This document shows, in pieces, positions 1 through 5,278 of a stretch of 13,093 nucleotides of DNA. This DNA comes from Fen-7 sp041494285 (GTDB lineage: Archaea > Halobacteriota > Methanosarcinia > Methanotrichales > Methanotrichaceae). A program made the position numbers and the translations under genes. Location: contig JBGQAL010000071.1 in NCBI GenBank assembly GCA_041494285.1, positions 1 to 13,093 of the forward strand, in the 5' to 3' direction. The notes beneath the pieces were generated by a model. It saw only the letters and a list, made by a program, of their open reading frames with translations. It searched no databases and was not told the origin of the DNA. The stretch's first letter is position 1. Each line of letters opens with the position of its first letter.

Positions 1-1
1 A

Positions 2-232
2 AGCCTTCAAACGATGTTTGAATTGTGCAAGAAACAGGCAGGGGTGAAGTCGCGTGGTGGCTTGCATGTTTGGGGGAGGCATAGTCCGGCGAGTATCATG
101 GTAAAGCATGGTTGCGATATCTATTCCTTACAGCAGCTAATGAGGCATTCCAGTATCAGTACGACTGCTCGTTACCTGCATACGGATGTGGCAACGCTTA
201 GGGAAAAGCAGAATAGGTATTTGGACGTTTGA
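2..232 (+). pseudogene. C-terminal end of a tyrosine recombinase (partial, probably degenerate)
   Basis: This is the carboxy-terminal part of a phage/Xer-type tyrosine recombinase. The reading frame is open to the window's left edge, so the N-terminal part lies outside; the internal ATG at 14 is not a believable start. Visible family features are the box II histidine in MRHSSISTTARYLH and the catalytic tyrosine of ARYLH shortly after it. The usual HxLRHxFA box reads HVWGRHSPAS here, with one extra residue between the His and the Arg and a Pro where Phe is normal. In an active enzyme that spacing places both residues in the active site, so I infer a decayed or altered recombinase. It may be the remnant integrase of the mobile DNA to its right, or belong to an unrelated element. 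Recognition of the family is firm; the pseudogene status is inferred. Confidence 0.75.
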
Positions 233-320
233 AGATGGATTATAACAGGCAAACTGTATAAAACAACTATAGGTTTTTGATATAATATAGCGCATATCAC
301 TCAATATAAGCAACCATAGG

Positions 321-328
321 TATATACG
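321..328 (+). promoter_or_regulatory. Possible TATA box for the small-gene cluster
   Basis: The sequence TATATACG lies in an AT-rich 157-bp gap after the recombinase stub. A start about 27 nt downstream would fall near 350 and give a leader of about 40 nt before the first small gene at 390. Another AT-rich stretch (GATATAAT, near 279) is an alternative. This is a low-certainty call, based only on composition and spacing. Confidence 0.3.
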
Positions 329-389
329 TTCATACTTAGTATTATTATTGGTGAATGTAGAATGAAATTAGAAAGCATGAGGATCGCCC

Positions 390-512
390 ATGCCCACTAA
401 GTCGGAACTGGAAAACCGAATCGAACAGGTAGACGAGATCCTAGGCGTCCTTCAGGAAATCCGAGATGCTGCGGTAAGCGAGTTGGAGCAGTTGTTGGCA
501 GAGGCCAGGTAG
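390..512 (+). CDS. Small acidic helical protein (40 aa), unknown function
   Basis: The 40-residue product starts MPTKSELENRIEQVDEIL and ends LLAEAR. It is almost wholly helix- and coiled-coil-like, with many Glu, Leu and Gln and no membrane segment. The start is supported by a GAGG at 379-382, about 7 nt before the ATG. The stop is followed two bases later by the start of the next small gene, and that gene is followed by a third after only 3 nt. This back-to-back packing is the main reason to believe the gene is real. A 12-codon frame beginning at 362 overlaps this start and might couple translation. I do not recognise the family. Short coiled-coil proteins of this kind are common on plasmids and viruses as oligomerising accessory or regulatory factors, but that is only context. 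Confidence 0.5.
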   Translation: MPTKSELENRIEQVDEILGVLQEIRDAAVSELEQLLAEAR

Positions 513-514
513 GT

Positions 515-694
515 ATGATCTTTATGGTCCCTATAGATTTCAAAGAAGCGATCACTCAGGACATCAAGGAGATTGACCTTGCTTTGAGCGTCCTGAATGG
601 ACTTAGGAATGTCAACCTGGCCCGACTCGCGCTGCTTCATGAAGCTGAGAAGAGGGGTTCAGAGGATACAGTTACACAGAGCAAAAAGGCTTAA
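515..694 (+). CDS. Small helical hypothetical protein (59 aa)
   Basis: The 59-residue product runs from MIFMVPIDFKEAITQDIKEI to TVTQSKKA. An alternative start is the second Met (residue 4). It is rich in Leu, Ala, Glu and Lys and likely forms two amphipathic helices; no signal peptide, metal motif or known fold is recognisable. The ATG lies 2 nt after the stop of the upstream 40-aa gene, and the stop is 3 nt before the next start, so the three genes probably form one translationally coupled operon. The opposite strand also carries a frame across 452-640, but it lacks this tight packing and I treat it as a shadow. Function is unknown. Confidence 0.5.
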   Translation: MIFMVPIDFKEAITQDIKEIDLALSVLNGLRNVNLARLALLHEAEKRGSEDTVTQSKKA

Positions 695-697
695 TGG

Positions 698-970
698 ATG
701 CCTAAATTCTCACTTGGCCAGGTCGTAGCGACACCAGGGGCCTTAGCAGCATTCCAAGAAGCTCAAGACAGCATTTGGCTGTATCTCCAAAGGCATAGCA
801 ATGGAGATTGGGGCGAGGTCAACGCAAGAGATGCGGCAGAAAATGAGCTGTCACTACGAGACGAATTCAGGCTATTATCTGTCTATACGATTACTAGCGG
901 CATTAAGATCTGGGTAATCACTGAGCGTGATAGAAGCGCAACGACAATCCTGTTACCAGAAGAGTATTGA
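698..970 (+). CDS. Conserved small plasmid/ICE-type protein (90 aa)
   Basis: I recognise this as a small conserved family found on plasmids, integrative elements and other accessory DNA. Its members start with a hydrophobic stretch and GQVVATPGAL, have a central GDWG, and end in a KxWVITExDRSATTxLLPxEY-like block. All these landmarks are here: LGQVVATPGALAAF near residues 6-19, GDWGEV near 36-41, and IWVITERDRSATTILLPEEY at the C terminus. Some databases label relatives 'type I restriction subunit M', which is a propagated misannotation: there is no methyltransferase motif in 90 residues. Length and end point agree with the family, so it looks intact. It is the last gene of the small cluster. 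Its molecular function is unknown; its presence supports a mobile origin for the left part of the window. Confidence 0.8.
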   Translation: MPKFSLGQVVATPGALAAFQEAQDSIWLYLQRHSNGDWGEVNARDAAENELSLRDEFRLLSVYTITSGIKIWVITERDRSATTILLPEEY

Positions 971-1206
971 GAGTGGGTTGCAGAGGCAGCCGAAGATGAA
1001 CCAGAAAGTATTGAACAGCTCCGGGCAGATATCGCCGCTCTAAGAACCGACTTGAGACCCTTCGACGACAACGAGATGATGAATTAACTCGTGTTTTCAA
1101 AGAGATCGCCCTTGACCGACAAAGGCTGACTAGACTAGAGAACCACCTGAACCCGATGCCATCCCAGAATGAACTTGATAGGATGTCCTATAATTGCGCA
1201 ATCTAA
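971..1206 (+). pseudogene. Start-less, frameshifted coiled-coil coding remnant
   Basis: Directly after the stop of the 90-aa gene, the same frame continues with coding-like text (EWVAEAAEDEP, then IEQLRADIAALR) to a stop near 1085. From about 1033 a second frame carries LETLRRQRDDELTR, VFKEIALDRQRL and TRLENHLN, ending at 1204-1206. Both pieces have the heptad-like Leu/Arg/Glu pattern of a coiled coil, and neither has a usable ATG, GTG or TTG upstream. The simplest reading is one former coiled-coil gene broken by a frameshift near 1040-1070 and by loss of its start. Programmed frameshifting or read-through of the TGA at 968 is less likely, because the upstream family normally ends at LLPEEY. 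Confidence 0.35.
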
Positions 1207-1299
1207 GCACGCGAACGGCTACATGTGAATAAGCTTTGCAGCATTGTTCTAAGAAGAATTAACCCCTTCATTTTGAGGGAGTTTCCAGCAAGAGCGATC

Positions 1300-1394
1300 T
1301 ATATTGGCTATATTGGCTGTTTCTGCCATTTATTATATTAAACGAGATCCTCTTAATCAGATAAGTAATAAAAATAGCCCATATAACCAATATG
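1300..1394. repeat. Left composite dyad (site A): two 9-mers, AT-rich spacer, two inverted 9-mers
   Basis: The left arm (1300-1322) contains ATATTGGCT twice in perfect tandem, followed by GTTT. The right arm (1371-1393), read on the minus strand, contains ATATTGGTT and ATATGGGCT, followed by ATTTT. The arms match at about 20 of 23 positions and enclose 48 nt that is roughly three-quarters A+T. The same design recurs at 6636-6733. Site A begins 36 nt beyond the stop of the leftward winged-helix gene. Candidate roles are origin iterons with an unwinding region, binding sites of a module-encoded protein, or recombination sites. A simple terminator is less likely given the long spacer and the tandem internal units. 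Confidence 0.7.
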
Positions 1395-1429
1395 GACAGA
1401 TTCAAAGTCAGATAAAAATCAGCTAGGGT

Positions 1430-2410
1430 TCAATTATCCGCTTGAAAATGAGCTCTGACCTCTGACACAATTCTTTCATATGTCATAGTTTCTTCACCAA
1501 TTACATTTTTCCCAAAGCAAATACATGGACGAAGAGAGCCAAATTGGACAGGTTCACTCATGAAGTAATTGCCGACTAAAGTATCATTTGCTAAATATAG
1601 CGGCAGACTTCCCGGTTCATTTTTCAACTCTCTTATTTCAGTAACGCCATCAACAAACTCAATATAGAATTCCATCTCTTCTTCAGATTGCAGTGCGTCC
1701 ATTAAACAAGAAAATACCCAATCGAAATTATGCGAAGAAATATTCCAATAAAAAATTGCTTGCTTCACTAATGATTCAATATCGGCCATATGATTACGAT
1801 TGTCTTTTCCTTGAGTGATTGTGTATTTGATGGCCGAAGAGAATATCTCTGGAAAATTTGAGTAAACTATATAGGCACGCTTAATGAGTTTTTTAATATC
1901 GTCTTCATTTAATATATAGACGTCACTGAATATTCTGTCAAACGGCTGACAAAGTAGTAGTTTCGGAGGAAAAGTTGACTGGATGGATGTAATTGGACTA
2001 AGATGAATATCTAATTCGATAAAGTCTATTATGCTCTTGAAACCGAAACATCTCGCTTCCGCTTTTAAGATAGGAGTAAATTTCTTTTTCACTTTATTGA
2101 TATATTCTGATTTTATGAACTCATCGATTCCATTTATATGATACATCTCTGATAGCTTTTTGAATGCTGCTAAGTCATTCGAAATGCTGTATATCTCTGT
2201 TCTAGAACCACCTTTCGGCCTGCCCCGCTCATAACTAATTCCAAGTATATTAGAGCGTTTAAGAGCTCTTAATGCATCCCTAATCGTTGTTTCACCAAGT
2301 GTTGGAAGAAGCTTTCTCAGTTTTATGTAATCAAATGATTCAGCTGGTTTCTTCAGATATACTTCAAGTATCCTACGAGTATTCTTGGTACATATATCAA
2401 TTTCATTCAT
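1430..2410 (-). CDS. Winged-helix DNA-binding protein of unknown family (326 aa)
   Basis: The N-terminal 75 residues look like a winged helix-turn-helix: a helix around residues 8-20, a pair of helices through LRKLLPTLGETTIRDALRAL, then a wing with basic GRPKGGSR near residues 63-70 and a closing beta strand (EIYSIS). The remaining 250 residues have no motif I recognise. They are mixed alpha/beta, not membrane-spanning, and lack obvious catalytic patterns. The gene is visibly more AT-rich than XPB/Bax1, consistent with foreign origin. It is divergent from the ParB-like gene across a 109-bp control region, and its 3' end abuts site A. I infer a transcriptional regulator or a replication initiator of the module. 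The start ATG is the only one that keeps the whole HTH. Confidence 0.8.
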   Translation of the reverse strand: MNEIDICTKNTRRILEVYLKKPAESFDYIKLRKLLPTLGETTIRDALRALKRSNILGISYERGRPKGGSRTEIYSISNDLAAFKKLSEMYHINGIDEFIKSEYINKVKKKFTPILKAEARCFGFKSIIDFIELDIHLSPITSIQSTFPPKLLLCQPFDRIFSDVYILNEDDIKKLIKRAYIVYSNFPEIFSSAIKYTITQGKDNRNHMADIESLVKQAIFYWNISSHNFDWVFSCLMDALQSEEEMEFYIEFVDGVTEIRELKNEPGSLPLYLANDTLVGNYFMSEPVQFGSLRPCICFGKNVIGEETMTYERIVSEVRAHFQADN

Positions 2411-2426
2411 ATATTATAAACTGAAA

Positions 2427-2434
2427 CTTAATAA
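2427..2434 (+). promoter_or_regulatory. Possible TATA box for the ParB-like/TGT-like operon
   Basis: CTTAATAA within the divergent intergenic region would place a transcript start near 2457. That is exactly where the left arm of the RBS-sequestering hairpin begins, about 65 nt before the ParB-like start. The spacing is typical of archaea, but the element itself is a weak match. The region is AT-rich, so other boxes are possible, including those for the leftward gene. Confidence 0.3.
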
Positions 2435-2455
2435 TTAGTTCTTAACATATACATA

Positions 2456-2518
2456 TTTTTTCACCTAAATAAGGTTTGCGTCTGGGGCGTCCGTCCCAAC
2501 GCAGAACAGGTGAAAAAA
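2456..2518 (+). promoter_or_regulatory. Long hairpin that would sequester the ribosome binding site of the ParB-like gene
   Basis: TTTTTTCACCT (2456-2466) and AGGTGAAAAAA (2508-2518) are perfect 11-bp complements. Inside the 41-nt loop are a second stem, TGCGT (2477-2481) with ACGCA (2499-2503), and a GGG/CCC pair (2484-2486 with 2495-2497). The right outer arm is the Shine-Dalgarno sequence AGGTGA, six bases before the ATG at 2520, so folding would hide it. As DNA, the same symmetry could be an operator for the ParB-like or winged-helix protein. Pairing is directly visible; the regulatory role is inferred. Confidence 0.6.
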
Positions 2519-2519
2519 A

Positions 2520-3593
2520 ATGCATAACAAGACAAGCAATAAACGTGCTATTTTGCATGTCGGAAAGGGACCTGAGATGAGCCCAGATGTCGCTGGCGTG
2601 AGCCATGAGCCTATTGCTTCCAATCCGAAACAATGTATGGAGGAGCCTTCGGCCCCAGCTAATCATGAGCCTGTGTTTTCCTTGGAGTTTAAAGGCTTAA
2701 TGCCATTTCATTTAGAGGAAGTAAAGGCCGGATTGACAGATAACATCGTCAAAGAGGGAAAGTGCCGCGATAAGATATCTGTCTGGCGTGATACTGAACA
2801 GGACCTTCTCGTTGTTCTGGATGGTATCGCGCGGCTTGAAATTTGCCGTGAGAAGAACCTTCCCCTACCTGAATTGAATTATATCGACCTGCCGGATAGG
2901 GAGGCTTGTCGTGAGTGGATAATCGAAGCCCAATTAAACCGCCGGAACCTCAGGGGTTGGTGGGTAGCGTATTTCCGGGGACTGAAATACAACTCTCAAA
3001 AGAAGGAGGCTCACAGGCCCAACGCCGAGGAACTCCATCAAAATGATGGAGTTACCGTAGGTGAGACTGCGAAGAGGCTCGCACTGGAAGCTGGTGTAAG
3101 CGAGGCCACGATAGAGCGCAACGCTAGATTCGCTCAAAGCATAGACCAGCTTAAAAGTGATTTGGGCGATGAGTTCGGGAAGAAAATCCTAAACCGTGAA
3201 TTCAAAAATCTATTCCTGGTAGATATAAACACGCTTGCCGAAAAATCTATCGAAGACAAGAAAGCAATAGCTGAAGCCTTGATCGCAGAACCCGAGTTAT
3301 CACTGGAAGAAGCCGAGCATATGGTCCATCCTTCTACAGCGGGAACTACGCCGGCTGAAACCGATCAAAACACCCCAGAGATCATTGATGATGAAGTGGG
3401 TCAACAGAACGAAGATTCCAGTGACCCTGACCAAGTGATTAAGAAGTTCAATATCAGATTACTCGGGTATTGGCCAACTCTTCAAAGTATTGATCGAGTC
3501 AATCATCCAGAACATCTAGGCAATGTAATAAGAACCCTAGAAGATTTGATCAGAAGGCTAAGAGTGATAGAGGCGAATTCCAGCAGCAGCTGA
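2520..3593 (+). CDS. ParB-like N-domain/HTH protein, candidate DpdB-like partner (357 aa)
   Basis: The first ~50 residues are a low-complexity linker. Residues ~55-145 resemble the ParB/sulfiredoxin N-terminal fold: VVLDGIARLEIC (98-109) carries the DGxxR signature, and YIDLPDREACREWIIEAQLN followed by RRNL (121-144) matches the segment common in ParB-like regulators. A helix-turn-helix follows (GETAKRLALEAGVSEATIER, 181-200), then an acidic linker and a C-terminal helical region, possibly for dimerisation. A strong AGGTGA precedes the start. The stop is 7 nt before the TGT-like gene, so the two are co-transcribed. No ParA gene lies nearby, which argues against an ordinary partition pair. In bacterial dpd islands a ParB/DndB-like protein works with the TGT-like DpdA to insert preQ0 into DNA; by context I suggest a similar role. 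A partition or regulatory protein is the alternative. Confidence 0.8.
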   Translation: MHNKTSNKRAILHVGKGPEMSPDVAGVSHEPIASNPKQCMEEPSAPANHEPVFSLEFKGLMPFHLEEVKAGLTDNIVKEGKCRDKISVWRDTEQDLLVVLDGIARLEICREKNLPLPELNYIDLPDREACREWIIEAQLNRRNLRGWWVAYFRGLKYNSQKKEAHRPNAEELHQNDGVTVGETAKRLALEAGVSEATIERNARFAQSIDQLKSDLGDEFGKKILNREFKNLFLVDINTLAEKSIEDKKAIAEALIAEPELSLEEAEHMVHPSTAGTTPAETDQNTPEIIDDEVGQQNEDSSDPDQVIKKFNIRLLGYWPTLQSIDRVNHPEHLGNVIRTLEDLIRRLRVIEANSSSS

Positions 3594-3600
3594 TGAGAAG

Positions 3601-4764
3601 ATGACTCTTGGTAGAAGAGCCATCTTTGTACCAGCTGTCTCGCCACTTTTTTTCAGTCCTTGGAAAAATGACCTCAGGTTCAACGGACATGACTATAAGT
3701 GGTGGACTGCAGACTCCTTTTTCCAGTATCCCTATGCTTTGATCAGCGCACCGATTGGTATGAAGAATGCCATATACTGGAGAGATGAAGTCGGATACCC
3801 AAGAGATGGCATATTAATGACCGATTCGGGTGGATTCCAGATCGCATCGTCTAACCAAAAAGGAAAGCCAGCTAAGATCTCCCCTAGAGCTAGCTTGCGC
3901 TGGCAGGAGAAAAACGCAGATATCGCATTCAACCTTGATGTCCCGCTATTAGACGACAACGACTTCAACGTTAATCTGCGGAAATCTCTGGAAAACTATG
4001 CTTTGTTTGCAAAAGAAAGGGAGAACTACGAAATGAAGCTTTATAATGTACTTCATGGACATACCATTCATCACTTCGAAAAATGGCTTGCAGCCGCTGG
4101 CTCCTTTGAATTTGACGGTTGGGCGATTGGCAGCGGCTCAAACATTTACGTTAAGATATTGGCCTATCTAGTGTTACATGAACACGATGCTCCAAACTTG
4201 CAGGGCAATATTCATTTTTTTGGCACGTCTTGTCTATCTAGCATGCTAGCATTTTCAATGCTATCGAAGCACTTTGACACCGCCATAACCTTTGATGCAT
4301 CTACATACATCCTGGGTGCTCGTCTAAGAAAATGGCTAACCCCAATGAGTGTAAGGCATTATATTGACGTCGGAAGAATAGCCGAAAACCGCATGGAGGT
4401 CAATCCTTGTAGATGTCCGGTTTGTAAAGTTTGCACCATCGACGACATTTACAGCCAAACCAATCCGGCGACACCTATGCTGCTTTCTTTGCACAATCTC
4501 AACCAATTCATCGTTGTCAACGACTTCATCAACCGGCTAGTGGAGGACAACGATGCGCTTCAACAGTACGCAGAATCGAATGGAGAGTTAGAGCTGATCC
4601 AGAATGTCAGCGGAATGTTTGAGCGGTACGAGCGTGGCGGCTACAACGACGTGTATGAAAGGTACAAGGCCATATTGGATAAGAAGCCAAAAAAACCAAT
4701 CAAAAAGGTCTCTTTTCCCCAAACCCGCCTTCCGACAATCGTTTCAAGTCCGGTTTCAGGCTAA
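3601..4764 (+). CDS. tRNA-guanine transglycosylase-like enzyme, candidate DNA-acting DpdA-type (387 aa)
   Basis: The TGT (beta/alpha)8 family exchanges guanine in a nucleic acid for a 7-deazaguanine base. Its landmarks are present in order: DSGGFQ (75-80, with the conserved catalytic Asp75), NVLHGH (149-154, at the VQG position), FDGWAIGSGS (171-180), HFFGTS (205-210), FDAST (231-235, with Asp232 at the nucleophile position), and a zinc site CxCxxC (Cys270, 272, 275) with His298. The usual archaeal archaeosine enzyme has an extra C-terminal PUA domain for tRNA binding. None is visible here; a Lys-rich tail (KKPKKPIKK near 361-369) may contact nucleic acid. The gene follows the ParB-like gene by 7 nt within a mobile module, and no other deazaguanine pathway gene is nearby. 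An archaeal host makes preQ0 for archaeosine, so none would be needed. DNA rather than RNA as substrate is an inference from context. Confidence 0.88.
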   Translation: MTLGRRAIFVPAVSPLFFSPWKNDLRFNGHDYKWWTADSFFQYPYALISAPIGMKNAIYWRDEVGYPRDGILMTDSGGFQIASSNQKGKPAKISPRASLRWQEKNADIAFNLDVPLLDDNDFNVNLRKSLENYALFAKERENYEMKLYNVLHGHTIHHFEKWLAAAGSFEFDGWAIGSGSNIYVKILAYLVLHEHDAPNLQGNIHFFGTSCLSSMLAFSMLSKHFDTAITFDASTYILGARLRKWLTPMSVRHYIDVGRIAENRMEVNPCRCPVCKVCTIDDIYSQTNPATPMLLSLHNLNQFIVVNDFINRLVEDNDALQQYAESNGELELIQNVSGMFERYERGGYNDVYERYKAILDKKPKKPIKKVSFPQTRLPTIVSSPVSG

Positions 4765-4801
4765 TCTCAGTCGCACTAAATTTTTACGGCGTTCTTATAG
4801 T

Positions 4802-4824
4802 GGAAAGCGTCAAAGGGCGTTTCC
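4802..4824. promoter_or_regulatory. Imperfect dyad before the AbrB-like gene
   Basis: GGAAAGCG and CGTTTCC form an imperfect inverted repeat (one bulged G) in the 71-bp gap before the AbrB-like start. A TAAATTTT-like AT stretch lies just upstream (about 4776-4784) and could be an internal promoter. An autoregulatory operator is plausible, since AbrB-fold proteins bind symmetric DNA, but the symmetry is short. Confidence 0.3.
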
Positions 4825-4835
4825 ATTGAGGTAAA

Positions 4836-5015
4836 ATGAAATTGAACTTTAAACGAAGATTATCAAGATCAGCCGAAAATAGGGCAGCAACGATTACTAT
4901 TCCTAGATCGGTTGCGCAAGCATGGAAAGAATACGACTCTGTGGACATCACATTTGACGGCAGATGCCTGGTCATTGTGCCATATACTGAGGCTAGTGAA
5001 GCTGGAACGCAATAG
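4836..5015 (+). CDS. AbrB/SpoVT-like swapped-hairpin DNA-binding protein (59 aa)
   Basis: The product begins MKLNFKRRLSRSAENRAATI and continues TIPRSVAQAWKEYDSVDITF, ending with LVIVPY and a short polar tail. The pattern of a basic start, an R/TxTIPR core, an alpha turn, a V-x-I/V-x-F strand and a final LVIxP strand is that of the AbrB/MazE fold, which dimerises to bind DNA. This family supplies archaeal transcriptional regulators and antitoxins; no toxin gene (PIN or MazF-like) is adjacent, so a regulator is more likely. A GAGGT (4828-4832) lies only 3 nt before the ATG, a rather short spacing. The frame on the other strand across 4784-4975 is its shadow. It sits between the TGT-like gene and the small protein at 5063, in the same direction. 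Confidence 0.7.
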   Translation: MKLNFKRRLSRSAENRAATITIPRSVAQAWKEYDSVDITFDGRCLVIVPYTEASEAGTQ

Positions 5016-5062
5016 GCTCATGCAAATTCCAAATAAAATTTAAGCAGAGTCTAGAGGTTACC

Positions 5063-5278
5063 ATGATAAATAAAATAAATTTAGACCCATTCATGGGTAA
5101 AATAAATGGATATAAATTATCCTTTTTTGGAAAGTCTACAGTAGGTAGACTATTGGAACAGAACGGCGACTACATCACGATCGAATTGAAAGACGGCAAT
5201 GTCATCATAACTCATATTGATTCTTTGGAGTCAATCTGGCCCATCCGGCCGAAGCAGAAGGCGATCCAAAATGACTGA
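5063..5278 (+). CDS. Small beta-rich hypothetical protein (71 aa)
   Basis: The 71-residue product contains alternating strands: GYKLSFFGKSTVGRLLEQNG, then DYITIELKDGNVIITHIDSL, then a WPIRP tail. This strand pattern, with Gly-rich turns, suggests a small barrel of the SH3- or Sm-like kind, though I cannot name a family. AGAGGT at 5053-5058 precedes the ATG by 4 nt. The last codons overlap the start of the helicase gene (ATGACTGA arrangement, 8-nt overlap), so its translation is probably coupled to the helicase. A nucleic-acid-binding or helicase-accessory role is suggested by position only. Confidence 0.65.
   Translation: MINKINLDPFMGKINGYKLSFFGKSTVGRLLEQNGDYITIELKDGNVIITHIDSLESIWPIRPKQKAIQND

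Noticed and set aside
302..328. Weak resemblance of CAATATAAGCAACCATAGG to a site A/B arm
   Set aside because: Matching requires gaps, there is no inverted partner and no second 9-mer, so it is not distinguishable from AT-rich background.
2520..3593. Classical plasmid partition (ParA-ParB) locus
   Set aside because: No ParA-type ATPase gene lies on either side; the neighbour is a TGT-like enzyme, so a plain partition operon is not supported.
5217..5270. TTG start extending the helicase by 18 residues
   Set aside because: The extension lies wholly inside the preceding small gene and has no family match. ATG 5271 gives a standard start with an 8-nt overlap.
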